Shown: in pieces, positions 7,728-16,498 of the stretch
How positions within the stretch are numbered: the first letter of the stretch is position 1
Layout of the letters: each line of letters opens with the position of its first letter
From: Ancylobacter sp. Lp-2
GTDB taxonomy: Bacteria > Pseudomonadota > Alphaproteobacteria > Rhizobiales > Xanthobacteraceae
Direction: 5' to 3'
Length of the DNA stretch: 64,000 bases
NCBI RefSeq assembly: GCF_020523795.1
Contig: NZ_JAJALI010000004.1
Coordinates: 186,001-250,000, forward strand
Program-made: the position numbers and the translations under genes
Notes under the pieces: model-generated
What the model was told of the DNA's origin: nothing
Seen by the model: the letters and a program-made list of their open reading frames with translations, nothing else
Database searches by the model: none

Positions 7728-9223
7728 GCCTGCTCGACGGTCAGCGGCTCGGCGCCGCCCGGCACTTCCTGCGCGATCTCGGCGCGCGCCTGCGGGAGAA
7801 CAACGCGCGCCTCGCCGCCGGCATCGGCCGGATCATGCCCGGCAGCGCCCATTCCGCCTGGGGCGCCCTGTGCGGCGCCAATGCCCGCATGCGCGAGAGC
7901 AACGCCCGCTTCGGCTCGTGGTTCAACCGCGTCATGCCGAAGGGCCTCTATGCCCGCTCGCTGATCATCATCGTCACACCCATGGTGATCCTGCAATCGG
8001 TCTTGGCCTTCGTGTTCATGGAACGCCACTACAACACCGTCACCCGGCGCCTCTCCGCCGCGGTGTCGCAGGACATCTCCGCCGTCGCCGACCTCGCCGT
8101 CGCCTTCCCCACCATGGAAGGCCGCGAGCGCGTGCGGCAGATCGCCCAGTCGACCATGGGTCTGTCGGTCGATTTCCTCCCCGACGAGCACCTGCCGCCA
8201 CCCGGGCCGAAACCGTTCTTCTCGATCCTCGACTCCAACTTCACCGGCGAATTGAGCAAGCGGCTGCGACGGCCGTTCTGGACCGACACGGTCGGCAACT
8301 CCAACCTCATCGAGGTGCGTATCCAGTTCGACGACATGGTGATGCGCATCTTCGCCCGCCGCAGCCAGGCCTATCTGTCGAACTCGCACATCTTCCTGGT
8401 GTGGATGGTCGGCACCTCGCTGGTGCTGCTGGCCGTCGCCATCCTGTTCCTGCGCAACCAGATCAAGCCGATCGAGGCGCTGGCCGACGCCGCCATCGCC
8501 TTCGGCAAGGGACGCGACGTCACCGGCTTCCGGCCGCGCGGCGCCCGCGAGGTGCGTGGCGCGGCGCTGGCCTTCCTGGAGATGCGGCGGCGCATCGAGC
8601 GGCAGATCGAGCAGCGCACCACCATGCTGGCCGGCGTCAGCCACGACATGCGCACCATCCTCACCCGCTTCAAGCTGGAGCTCGCCTTCATGGATGAGCG
8701 GGAGACCGAGGCGCTGCGCAAGGATGTCGATGAGCTGCAGAGCATGCTCGAGGCCTATCTCGCCTTCGCGCGCGACGACATGGGCGAGCCGCCGGTGCTC
8801 ACCGATATCGCCCGCCTCATCGAGGAAGCCCGCGTCAATGGCGAGCGCCACGGCGCTGCCGTCACCTGCTCCTTCACCGGCGATCCGATGGTGACGCTGC
8901 GGCCGGACGCCTTCCGCCGCTGCCTCGCCAATCTCGTCGCCAATGGCTGGCGCTATGCCGCCCGCATCGACATCAACGGCAGCCGTGCCGAGCGCTGGCT
9001 GATCGTCACGGTGGACGATGACGGGCCGGGCATTCCGCCGGAGCGGCGCGAGGAAGTGTTCCGGCCGTTCTTCCGGCTGGACGAGGCGCGCAACCAGGAT
9101 GCCGGCGGCTCCGGCCTCGGCCTCACCATCGCCCGCGACGCGGCGCGCGCGCATGGCGGCGATGTCACGCTCGGCGACAGCCCGCTCGGCGGGCTGCGGG
9201 CCACCATCCGCATTCCCGTATGA
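7724..9223 (+). CDS. Membrane sensor histidine kinase
   Basis: This 499-residue EnvZ-like kinase starts at a TTG overlapping the regulator's stop (TTGA). It has a cytoplasmic N-terminal part with a duplicated segment (21-41 and 54-74), a membrane helix near 79-99, a periplasmic domain, a second helix near 223-243, a HAMP region, a DHp domain with H307 in SHDMRT, and an ATPase domain with DDDGPGIPPERREEVF and GGSGLGLTIARD. The residue after the H-D-M-R-T motif is Ile where most kinases of this class have Pro. It is the cognate partner of the adjacent regulator by gene order. The stimulus is unknown. Confidence 0.93.
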   Translation: MSLLDGQRLGAARHFLRDLGARLRENNARLAAGIGRIMPGSAHSAWGALCGANARMRESNARFGSWFNRVMPKGLYARSLIIIVTPMVILQSVLAFVFMERHYNTVTRRLSAAVSQDISAVADLAVAFPTMEGRERVRQIAQSTMGLSVDFLPDEHLPPPGPKPFFSILDSNFTGELSKRLRRPFWTDTVGNSNLIEVRIQFDDMVMRIFARRSQAYLSNSHIFLVWMVGTSLVLLAVAILFLRNQIKPIEALADAAIAFGKGRDVTGFRPRGAREVRGAALAFLEMRRRIERQIEQRTTMLAGVSHDMRTILTRFKLELAFMDERETEALRKDVDELQSMLEAYLAFARDDMGEPPVLTDIARLIEEARVNGERHGAAVTCSFTGDPMVTLRPDAFRRCLANLVANGWRYAARIDINGSRAERWLIVTVDDDGPGIPPERREEVFRPFFRLDEARNQDAGGSGLGLTIARDAARAHGGDVTLGDSPLGGLRATIRIPV

Positions 9224-9229
9224 AGCCTC

Positions 9230-9853
9230 TCAGCCGCGCTGCAAGGCAAGGCGGGCGCCGAGCCCGATCAGCAGCGTGCCACCGATCCGCCCCGCCCAGG
9301 CCCGCAGCCGGCCGGCCCGGCTCAGCCGCCGCGTGATCGCGCCCGCCAGTCCCACGCAGACGAGGTCGGCCGAGGTGAACATGAGGTTCACCGCCGTGCC
9401 GAGCAGCAGCAATTGCAGCCACAATGGAAAGGCGGCGGCTGCATCGGTGAACTGCGGCAGAAAGGCGAGGAAGAAGATCGCCGTCTTGGGATTGAGCACC
9501 TCGACGGTCACGCTCTGCAGGAAGGCCCGCCGCCCGGAGGCTTCCTGAACCGCCCCGCTAACGGCCTCGCGTTGGAACATCATCCGCAGGCCGAGCCAGA
9601 CGAGATAGGCGGCACCGGCGAGCTTCACCGCCAGATAGAGCGGCGGCACCGCCTCGAACAGCACGGAAAGCCCGAGCGAGGCGGCGATCACATGCGCATA
9701 GCCGCCGAGATGGATGCCCAGCGCCGCCATCAGCCCGGCACGCCGGCCGCGCGCCAATGTCTGCGCCGAGGCGTAGAGCATGGCCGGGCCCGGCACATAG
9801 GCGTAGATCGCCGCGGCGGCGAGGAAGGCGAGCAGTACCTCCGCCGGGGGCAT
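9230..9853 (-). CDS. LysE/RhtB-family amino acid exporter
   Basis: The 207-residue membrane protein begins MPPAEVLLAFLAAAAIYAYVPGPAMLYASAQTLARGRRAG, the conserved N terminus of LysE/RhtB exporters (the P-G-P motif and following polar loop). The middle contains the conserved VEVLNPKTAIFFLAFLPQF, and about five to six hydrophobic segments are present. The family exports amino acids or their analogues; the substrate here is unknown. The start at 9853 is chosen at the family motif rather than the longer frame. It lies 7 bp downstream of csaA on the same strand and converges on the kinase gene. Confidence 0.9.
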   Translation of the reverse strand: MPPAEVLLAFLAAAAIYAYVPGPAMLYASAQTLARGRRAGLMAALGIHLGGYAHVIAASLGLSVLFEAVPPLYLAVKLAGAAYLVWLGLRMMFQREAVSGAVQEASGRRAFLQSVTVEVLNPKTAIFFLAFLPQFTDAAAAFPLWLQLLLLGTAVNLMFTSADLVCVGLAGAITRRLSRAGRLRAWAGRIGGTLLIGLGARLALQRG

Positions 9854-9860
9854 GCTGGCT

Positions 9861-10214
9861 TCAGAACAGCCGGGCGCCGTTCGGCACCTCGCGGTCGGGG
9901 GCGAACAGCACCACCGCGCCATTCTCGTCCGGGAAGCCGAGGGTCAGCACCTCCGACATGACCGGCCCGATCTGGCGCGGCGGGAAGTTCACCACCGCCG
10001 CCACCTGCCGGCCGATGAGATCCTCCGGCGCATAATGCACGGTGATCTGCGCGGTGGATTTCCTCACCCCGACATGCGGGCCGAAGTCAATGATCAGCTT
10101 CAGCGCCGGCTTGCGCGCCTCGGGAAAGGCCTCGGCCTGGATGATGGTGCCGACCCGGACGTCGACCTTCAGGAAGTCGCCGATGTCGATGGTCGCGGCG
10201 GGTGCAAGGCTCAT
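9861..10214 (-). CDS. csaA: tRNA-binding CsaA-like protein
   Basis: This 117-residue protein is a stand-alone tRNA-binding (OB-fold) domain like Csa[16 protein letters not shown], the central [48 protein letters not shown] and a C-terminal SEVLTLGF. CsaA has been linked to chaperone and protein-export activity as well as tRNA binding. The ATG at 10214 follows GGGAGG with good spacing, so the longer frame that runs into proC is rejected. It lies between proC and the LysE gene on the same strand. Confidence 0.9.
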   Translation of the reverse strand: MSLAPAATIDIGDFLKVDVRVGTIIQAEAFPEARKPALKLIIDFGPHVGVRKSTAQITVHYAPEDLIGRQVAAVVNFPPRQIGPVMSEVLTLGFPDENGAVVLFAPDREVPNGARLF

Positions 10215-10252
10215 GACGTCCTCCCTCGGGATCGATCGTGGCGGCGGCGGGT

Positions 10253-11077
10253 TCAGCCCGCCAGCTCGCGCGAGCGGCGGGCGGCGGCAGCGACCGCCTC
10301 GGTCAGCAGCGGGCCAAACCCCTTCGCCTCGTCCATCAGCACCGCCAGCGCCGCCGCCGTGGTGCCGTTCGGCGAGGTGACGTTCTTGCGCAGCTGCGCC
10401 GGCTCGATGCCGGTACGGGCGATCAACTCGCCGGCACCGGCGACGGTAGCGCGCGCCAGCCGGTCGGCCATGTCGGCCGACAGCCCGGCCCGGACGCCCG
10501 CCTCCGCCAGCGCTTCGGCGAGCAGGAACACATAGGCCGGTCCGGAGCCCGATACCGCGGTGGCGACGTCGATCAGATCCTCGCGGCCCACCCATTCGCA
10601 GCCGCCGGTTGCCTTCAACAGCGCGTCGGCAATCTGCATCTGCTCGGGCGAGACGGAGGCGTTCGGCACCGCCACCGTCACGCCGCGGCCGATCGCCGCC
10701 GGCGTGTTGGGGATCGAACGCACCACCGCCGTGCCCGGCGCGAAATGGCTTTCGAGGAAGGCCAGCGTGCGCCCCGCCATCACCGAGACCACCAGCGTGT
10801 CCGGCCCGGCGAGCGGCGCCACCTTGGCGAGCACGTCCGGGGCCACCTGCGGCTTCACGGCGATCAGCATCACCGCCGGCACGCCGCCATTGAGCGGGTT
10901 GAGGGCCACGCCGCGCGCTTCCAGCATGGCGGCCACTTCCGGCGGCGGGCCGGGATCGAGCACCGCGATGCGCGCCGGCTCCAGCCCGAGGCTAATCCAG
11001 CCTTCGAGCATGGCGCCGCCCATCTTGCCGGCGCCCACGAGCAGGACCCGGCCGGGAATATCGGAAAGAACAGCCAT
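10253..11077 (-). CDS. proC: Pyrroline-5-carboxylate reductase
   Basis: ProC reduces 1-pyrroline-5-carboxylate to proline with NAD(P)H, the last step of proline synthesis. The 274-residue protein has the Rossmann motif [13 protein letters not shown] near the N terminus and the C-terminal dimer signature [25 protein letters not shown] followed by [14 protein letters not shown] start at ATG 11077, which gives the usual length. It is 122 bp downstream of a YbjN-like gene on the same strand, a neighbour pair I recall as common in Rhizobiales, and upstream of csaA. Confidence 0.96.
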   Translation of the reverse strand: MAVLSDIPGRVLLVGAGKMGGAMLEGWISLGLEPARIAVLDPGPPPEVAAMLEARGVALNPLNGGVPAVMLIAVKPQVAPDVLAKVAPLAGPDTLVVSVMAGRTLAFLESHFAPGTAVVRSIPNTPAAIGRGVTVAVPNASVSPEQMQIADALLKATGGCEWVGREDLIDVATAVSGSGPAYVFLLAEALAEAGVRAGLSADMADRLARATVAGAGELIARTGIEPAQLRKNVTSPNGTTAAALAVLMDEAKGFGPLLTEAVAAAARRSRELAG

Positions 11078-11199
11078 CGCTTCGCCTCGCACCTCTGCAC
11101 CGCCCAAGCGGTATTGCGCGACGGTTTAGCGGATTCGCGCGCCGGATGCTGCCCCGCCGTCGCCGTCATTCCCGCCGGCGGCGGGATGCCTCCGTGCCC

Positions 11200-11697
11200 T
11201 TATGCCTCGCCGATGGTCTCGAACAGCGTGGCGTCCATCGCCTCGCGCGCCGACTTGCCGGCCCACACCACGAACTGGAAAGCCGGGAAATAGCGCTCGA
11301 CCGCCTCCACCGCCACTTCCATCAGCACTTCGCACTGGCGGTCGGTCGCCTCGGCACCGGCGAGCAGCAGCGCGTGACGGAACATGATCACGCCCTCCTT
11401 TGACCACAGGTCGAAATGGCCGACCCACATCTGCTCGTTGATCAGCGAGAGCAGGCGCAGCACCTCGTTCTTGCGCTTCTCCGGGACCTTGAGGTCGAAG
11501 GCGCAGGCAATGTGCAGCGCCTCCACCTCGTCCATCCACTGGAACGAGACGTGGCAATCGGTCCACCGTCCTTCGACCGAGATGGTGATCTCGTCCTCGG
11601 CGGAACGCTCGAACGACCACTCGTTGAGCGCAGCCATCCGTTCGACCAGATCGAGCGGATTGGCCCGGGTGTCGGCTTCGAAATCGGTATAGGTCAT
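11200..11697 (-). CDS. YbjN domain-containing protein
   Basis: The 165-residue product matches the YbjN family: NEWSFERSAEDEITISVEGRW, the central VSFQWMDEVEALHIACAFDLKVPEKRKNEVLRLLSLINEQMWVGHFDLW and a C-terminal helical region. The family fold resembles type III secretion chaperones, and its role is described only loosely as sensory or regulatory. The ATG at 11697 is chosen at the natural family start; the frame upstream is an unlikely extension. It lies upstream of proC and is probably transcribed with it. The function is unknown. Confidence 0.85.
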   Translation of the reverse strand: MTYTDFEADTRANPLDLVERMAALNEWSFERSAEDEITISVEGRWTDCHVSFQWMDEVEALHIACAFDLKVPEKRKNEVLRLLSLINEQMWVGHFDLWSKEGVIMFRHALLLAGAEATDRQCEVLMEVAVEAVERYFPAFQFVVWAGKSAREAMDATLFETIGEA

Positions 11698-11928
11698 GCT
11701 CGACCTCGCGAGGCTGGGACGCGGGAGGGGGTCGAACGCACGCAACGCGAACATCAGGCGGCAGCTCTTTCGATTCACGAACGAATCGCTGCAATCCGAC
11801 TATATCGCGCTGAATCCGTACCTCGCTACGACCGTTCGTGGGTGACCGCCTCTCGACGGCCAATAGCTAGAAGGTGTCAGGGATTCGCCGGGCGCCGCAA
11901 GCATGGTGGCGCGGCGTCCACAGCGCCC

Positions 11929-12195
11929 TCACTCGGGGGTTTCGAGCTTGGCGAGCCGGGCTTCCAGCGCGGCGATGCGCGCCTCGAGCGTTTCGTTCTC
12001 CTCGCGGGCGGCGGCGGCCAGATCCTTCACCGTGTCGAATTCCTCGCGCGTCACCACGTCGAGCTCGCGCAGAATGCGCTCGGCCTGGGCGCGCATCACC
12101 GTTTCCGCCTCGCGCCGCACGCCGGTGGCGACGCCGGCAGCGTCGTTCATCAGCTTCGCGAAGTCATCGAATATGCGGCTGGTGGTCTGGGTCAT
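11929..12195 (-). CDS. UbiK/YqiC-like coiled-coil accessory protein
   Basis: This small 88-residue protein (MTQTTSRIFDDFAKLMNDAAG) has a C-terminal coiled coil (EENETLEARIAALEARLAKLE). This is the BMFP/YqiC family; the gammaproteobacterial member UbiK assists ubiquinone biosynthesis and promotes membrane fusion in vitro. Whether the alphaproteobacterial protein has the same role is inferred. A strong GGGAGAG precedes the ATG at 12195. It is divergent from lgt across about 300 bp in which I recognise no other gene. Confidence 0.85.
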   Translation of the reverse strand: MTQTTSRIFDDFAKLMNDAAGVATGVRREAETVMRAQAERILRELDVVTREEFDTVKDLAAAAREENETLEARIAALEARLAKLETPE

Positions 12196-12493
12196 GTCAC
12201 TTCTCTCCCGGCTTGACGCCTCTGGATGAACAATGGGGCGCAAGTCCCCGCATCGCAAGGGCGCGGCCATGGTCGCACCCGTGTTCCACACATCGGGAGG
12301 CCATGGATCGGATTTCACCGGCGGCATTCACGGATCGCCCCCCGTCTCCCGGGCCCGGCGCCACGGTCCGGGACGCCGTATCTCCGGCCTTGATCCTGTC
12401 ACGCGAGGGGGGCAAGACCGTGACGGTGCCGGAGCCGCGCGAGTCGTGTCGCGGCCGGTCGCGCCGCCACTGGTCCCGCAGCCCGGACACCTC

Positions 12494-13348
12494 ATGCTGA
12501 TCGCGACGCCACCGCTTCTCGCCCTTCCCTTCCCGGCCATCGATCCGGTGCTGGTCCAGCTCGGTCCTTTCGCGGTCCGCTGGTATGCGCTGGCTTATGT
12601 CGCCGGCCTGCTCCTCGGCTGGTGGTTGGCCAAGAAGCTCTGCGCCACGCCGGCGCTGTGGGGCGGCAAGGCGGCGATCGCGCCGGAGGAGTTCGACGAC
12701 GCCGTGGTGTGGGTGGCGTTCGGCGTCATCCTCGGCGGGCGCATCGGCTATGTGCTGTTCTACAACCTGCCCTATTACGCGTCCCACCCCATGGAGGCGC
12801 TCACCGTCTGGCACGGCGGCATGTCGTTCCATGGCGGCTTCCTCGGCTCCATCCTCGCCATGGCGCTGTTCTGCCGCCGCCGTGGCCTGCCCTTGATGTC
12901 GATGCTGGACATCGCCGCCGCCGTGGTGCCGATCGGCCTGTTCCTCGGCCGCCTCGCCAATTTCATCAATGGCGAGCTGTGGGGCCGCGTCACCGACGTG
13001 CCCTGGGCCATGGTGTTCCCGACCGGCGGCCCGGAGCCGCGCCATCCCAGCCAGCTCTACGAGGCAGCGCTGGAAGGCATTGTCATCTTCGTCGTGCTGC
13101 AGATCGCCATCCACGCTTATAAGGCGCTGGCCCGGCCGGGCATCGTCGGCGGCCTGTTCGTCATGCTCTACGGCATCTCGCGCATCATCGTGGAATTCGT
13201 CCGCGAGCCCGATGCCCAGCTCGGCTATCTCGCCGGCAATTGGCTGACCATGGGCATGCTGCTGTCGCTGCCCATGGTGCTGTTCGGCGCCTGGCTCGCC
13301 TGGCACTCGGCGCGGCGCCCGCCGCTGAACCAGCGCGCCCGCGCATGA
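12494..13348 (+). CDS. lgt: Prolipoprotein diacylglyceryl transferase
   Basis: Lgt transfers a diacylglyceryl group from phosphatidylglycerol to the lipobox cysteine of prelipoproteins in the inner membrane. The 284-residue protein has about seven membrane helices, the N-terminal [17 protein letters not shown], and the family signature [14 protein letters not shown] (close to the PROSITE Lgt pattern), followed by [11 protein letters not shown]. The ATG at 12494 gives the normal N terminus; the longer frame begins with non-family sequence. Its stop overlaps the next gene's start (ATGA), so the two are translationally coupled. Confidence 0.96.
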   Translation: MLIATPPLLALPFPAIDPVLVQLGPFAVRWYALAYVAGLLLGWWLAKKLCATPALWGGKAAIAPEEFDDAVVWVAFGVILGGRIGYVLFYNLPYYASHPMEALTVWHGGMSFHGGFLGSILAMALFCRRRGLPLMSMLDIAAAVVPIGLFLGRLANFINGELWGRVTDVPWAMVFPTGGPEPRHPSQLYEAALEGIVIFVVLQIAIHAYKALARPGIVGGLFVMLYGISRIIVEFVREPDAQLGYLAGNWLTMGMLLSLPMVLFGAWLAWHSARRPPLNQRARA

Positions 13349-14481
13349 GCGAGGCGCCGACCCCGCTCGTCCCGGCGCTCGCCGCCCGCATCGCCGCCGA
13401 CGGCCCGCTGACCGTCGCCGACTACATGGCCGAATGTCTGTTCCATCCGCGCCACGGCTACTACACCACCCGCGAGCCCTTCGGCAGCACCGGCGACTTC
13501 GTCACCGCGCCGGAGATCAGCCAGATGTTCGGCGAGCTGATCGGTCTGTGGGCCGCCGACACCTGGATGCGCCTCGGCGCACCCGCCTCCTTCGTGCTCG
13601 CCGAGCTCGGCCCCGGCCGCGGCACGCTGATGGCCGATGCCCTGCGCGCCACCCGCATCGTCCCCGGCTTCCTCGACGCCGCCCGCCTCGTGCTGGTCGA
13701 GGCCTCGCCCCGCCTGCGCGAGATCCAGAAAGCGACGCTCGCCGGCCACGCGATCGAATGGGCCGACCGCGTCGAGGACCTGCCGGCCGGCACGCTGATC
13801 CTCCTCGCCAACGAGTTCGTCGACGCGCTGCCGATCCGCCAGTTCGTCCGCACGCCGGAGGGGATCGCCGAGCGTATGGTCGGGCTGGATGCCGAGGGCG
13901 CCCTCGCCTTCGGCCTGCGCCCCGGCGCCCGCCTCGACGCCGCCGACGAGCGCCGGCTGCTCGCCGCCCCGTCCGGCGCGCTGCTAGAGGTCTGCCCGCT
14001 CGGCCAGAGCGTCGCCGCCCATCTCGGCGCCCGCCTCGCCCGCGACGGCGGCGCGGCGCTCATCGTCGACTACGGACACGCCGGCGCGCGTGAGCCAGCC
14101 GGCGGCTTTGGCGACACGCTGCAGGCCCTACGTGCCCACGCCTATGACCCGCCGCTCGCCCATCCCGGCGAGGCCGACCTCACCGCCCATGTCGATTTCG
14201 CGGCCCTGGCCAGCGCCGCGCGGCGCCAGGACGCCCGCGCCTTCGGCCCAGTCGGCCAGGGACTGCTGCTGGAACGCCTCGGCCTTCATGCCCGCGCCGA
14301 GCGGCTGAAGCGCAATGCCGCGCCGGAAGCCGCCGCCGCCGTCGATGCCGCCGCGCGCCGCCTCGCCGGCACCGGCGAGAACGAGATGGGCACCCTCTTC
14401 AAGGCGCTCGCGCTGGTGCATCCTGCGCTCGGCGCCCCGGCGGGATTCGCGCCGGAAGACGAATTCGGAGGTTCCGCATGA
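13345..14481 (+). CDS. MidA/NDUFAF7-like SAM-dependent methyltransferase
   Basis: The 378-residue protein begins in the family's typical way ([50 protein letters not shown]) and carries the SAM-binding [12 protein letters not shown]. This is the MidA/NDUFAF7 family; the mitochondrial member methylates an arginine of a complex I subunit during assembly. In bacteria the substrate is not established, though complex I is a fair guess. It overlaps lgt upstream and pgeF downstream by 4 bp each, an order I recall as widespread in Alphaproteobacteria. Confidence 0.93.
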   Translation: MSEAPTPLVPALAARIAADGPLTVADYMAECLFHPRHGYYTTREPFGSTGDFVTAPEISQMFGELIGLWAADTWMRLGAPASFVLAELGPGRGTLMADALRATRIVPGFLDAARLVLVEASPRLREIQKATLAGHAIEWADRVEDLPAGTLILLANEFVDALPIRQFVRTPEGIAERMVGLDAEGALAFGLRPGARLDAADERRLLAAPSGALLEVCPLGQSVAAHLGARLARDGGAALIVDYGHAGAREPAGGFGDTLQALRAHAYDPPLAHPGEADLTAHVDFAALASAARRQDARAFGPVGQGLLLERLGLHARAERLKRNAAPEAAAAVDAAARRLAGTGENEMGTLFKALALVHPALGAPAGFAPEDEFGGSA

Positions 14482-15242
14482 AGGTCGAATCCCCCGCGCT
14501 CAAGGCGCTGCCCGGCATCCGCCACGCCTTCTTCACCCGCGAAGGCGGCGTGTCGGAGGGCATTTATGCCGGCCTCAATGGCGGCACCGGCTCGAATGAC
14601 GTGCCGGAGAGCGTCGTCGAGAACCGCGCCCGCATGGCCGGGGCGCTCGGCGTGCCGCCGACGCACCTGCTCACCTGCTGGCAGATCCATTCGCCGGATT
14701 GCCTCGTCGCCCGCGTGCCGTGGCAGGAGCGCCCCAAGGCCGACGCCGTGGCAACCGATACGCCCGGCATCGCCGTCGGTGTCGCCATCGCCGATTGCGG
14801 CCCGGTGCTGTTCGCGGATGCCGAGGCCGGCGTCGTCGGCGCCGCCCATGCCGGCTGGAAGGGCGCGGTCGGCGGCGTGCTCGATTCGACCCTCGCCCGC
14901 ATGGAGGAGCTCGGCGCCCGGCGCGAGCGCGTCGTCGCCGCCATCGGCCCGCTGATCCGCCAGCCGAGCTATGAGGTCGGCCCGGAATTCGTCGCCAACC
15001 TCACCGCCCTCGACGCCGGCAACGACCGCTTCCTCGCGCCGTCCGAGCGGGCCGGGCACGCCATGTTCGATCTGCCCGGCTACATCGCCGCCCGGCTCAC
15101 CCGCCTCGGCGTCGGCACCGTCGACGATCTCGGCCTCGACACCTATTCCGACGCCGACCGCTTCTATTCCTACCGTCGCGCCACCCATCGCGGCGAGCCC
15201 GATTACGGCCGGCTGATCGCCGCCATCACCCTGGTGCCCTAA
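14478..15242 (+). CDS. pgeF: Laccase-domain purine nucleoside phosphorylase / PgeF-like
   Basis: The 254-residue protein of the YfiH/PgeF (multicopper polyphenol oxidase, laccase-domain) family contains the early FFTREGGVSEGIYAGLNGG, the metal site residues in CWQIHS and VAIADCGPVLFAD, GAAHAGWKGAVGGV, and the C-terminal DTYSD and SYRRATHRGEPDYGR. Members act on purine nucleosides, and PgeF edits peptidoglycan by removing wrongly added L-serine. The ATG overlaps the methyltransferase stop. The molecular role here is inferred from family members. Confidence 0.92.
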   Translation: MKVESPALKALPGIRHAFFTREGGVSEGIYAGLNGGTGSNDVPESVVENRARMAGALGVPPTHLLTCWQIHSPDCLVARVPWQERPKADAVATDTPGIAVGVAIADCGPVLFADAEAGVVGAAHAGWKGAVGGVLDSTLARMEELGARRERVVAAIGPLIRQPSYEVGPEFVANLTALDAGNDRFLAPSERAGHAMFDLPGYIAARLTRLGVGTVDDLGLDTYSDADRFYSYRRATHRGEPDYGRLIAAITLVP

Positions 15243-15245
15243 GCC

Positions 15246-16403
15246 ATGAGCCTGCATTTCACCGCCCTGGAATTCGCGCGCCGCAAGAACCGCCTGCTGG
15301 CGGAAATGGCCGAGCGCCAGCTCGACGGCCTGCTGATGTTCCAGCAGGAATCGATGTACTGGCTCACCGGTTACGACACGTTCGGCTTCTGCTTCTTCCA
15401 GTCGCTGTGGCTCGGCATCGACGGCCGGATCGCCCTGCTCACCCGTTCGGCGGATCTGCGGCAGGCGCAGCACACCTCGCTGGTCGAGGACATCCGCGTC
15501 TGGCGCGATTCCGCCCATTCGACCCCGCAGCAGCAATTGCGCGACATGGTCGCCGACCTCGCGGGACCCGCCCCCCGCATCGGCGTCGAATATGACAGCT
15601 ACGGCCTCACTGCCGCCAATGGCCGCAAGCTGGACGCCGCCTTCGACGGCTTCGCCACCCTCGACGACGCCTCCGGCCTCGTCGACTATCTGCGCGCGGT
15701 GAAGTCGGAAGAGGAGATCTTCTACGTCCGCAAGGCCGGCCAGCTGGCGCTCGACGCCCGGCAGGCCGCCATCGACCTCATCGCCCCCGGCGTCGACGAA
15801 GGCGAGGTCCTCGCCGCCATGCAGGGCGCCGTCTTCAAGGGTGGCGGCGACTATCCCGGCAACGAGTTCATCATCGGCTCCGCCCGCGACGCCCTGCTCT
15901 GCCGCTACAAGTCCGGCCGCCGCCACCTCGACGCCCGCGACCAGATCACCCTCGAATGGGCCGGCGCCTACCGCCGCTACCACGCGGCGATGATGGAGAC
16001 CGTGCTGGTCGGCGAGCCCTATGACCGTCACATCGACCTGTTCAACGCCGCGAAACTGGCGCTGGAGGCCTGCGCCCGCCACATCGTCCCCGGCCGCACC
16101 GCCGGCGAGGTGTTCACCGCTCATGCCGAGGTGATGGACGGCCACGGCCTCGCCGAGCACCGGCTGGCCGCCTGCGGCTATTCGCTGGGCGCCAAGTTCA
16201 CCCCCTCCTGGATGGACCCGCCGATGTTCTACGAGGCCAATCCCTGGGTGCTGGAGCCGGGCATGGTGATGTTCGCCCACATGATCCTGATGGACAGCGC
16301 CAGCGAAACCGCCATGTGCCTCGGCCGGACCTATCTCGTCACCGTTAACGGTAACGAGCCGTTAACGGGTGCCCCACTGGACCTCATCGTTAATAGCCGT
16401 TAA
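15246..16403 (+). CDS. M24-family hydrolase (Xaa-Pro peptidase/creatinase-like)
   Basis: The 385-residue protein has the two-domain creatinase/prolidase architecture: an N-terminal domain (about 1-150, with YWLTGYDTFGFCFFQ) and the pita-bread M24 catalytic domain. Members include Xaa-Pro aminopeptidases and ectoine hydrolases such as DoeA, so the substrate is uncertain. Several usual M24 metal-binding positions are hard to place: the segment LEWAGAYRRYHAAMMET replaces the usual DxGxxxxxYxSDxxRT, which raises the chance of a non-peptidase activity. It starts 3 bp after pgeF and ends in the GTTAAC-rich stretch. Confidence 0.85.
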   Translation: MSLHFTALEFARRKNRLLAEMAERQLDGLLMFQQESMYWLTGYDTFGFCFFQSLWLGIDGRIALLTRSADLRQAQHTSLVEDIRVWRDSAHSTPQQQLRDMVADLAGPAPRIGVEYDSYGLTAANGRKLDAAFDGFATLDDASGLVDYLRAVKSEEEIFYVRKAGQLALDARQAAIDLIAPGVDEGEVLAAMQGAVFKGGGDYPGNEFIIGSARDALLCRYKSGRRHLDARDQITLEWAGAYRRYHAAMMETVLVGEPYDRHIDLFNAAKLALEACARHIVPGRTAGEVFTAHAEVMDGHGLAEHRLAACGYSLGAKFTPSWMDPPMFYEANPWVLEPGMVMFAHMILMDSASETAMCLGRTYLVTVNGNEPLTGAPLDLIVNSR

Positions 16404-16407
16404 CGAT
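16341..16407. promoter_or_regulatory. Cluster of GTTAAC palindromes at the 3' end of the M24 gene
   Basis: CCGTTAACG occurs three times in 64 bp (16342-16350, 16359-16367, 16397-16405), the first within the perfect 12-bp palindrome ACCGTTAACGGT. ATCGTTAA (16386-16393) and TTAACGAT (16400-16407) form an 8-bp inverted repeat over the stop codon. TTAAC is the half-site of CtrA, but the spacings here (13 and 6 bases) do not match the canonical TTAA-N7-TTAA. It could be a regulator-binding cluster for the downstream lipoprotein gene, or a weak terminator. Confidence 0.4.
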
Positions 16408-16498
16408 TTACCCCGGATGTGCCGGCGACGGCGCGGACGCGCCGGTCTGATTCGGCACGGACACGCGCAGCGACCGGCTCTCAAGGGGACGGCGCTTG

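Noticed and set aside
14286-16280. A 664-codon minus-strand open frame opposite the methyltransferase, pgeF and M24 genes
   Set aside because: It is antisense to three well-supported genes, has low-complexity His/Gly/Val composition and no recognisable domain. Such long shadows are normal in GC-rich DNA.
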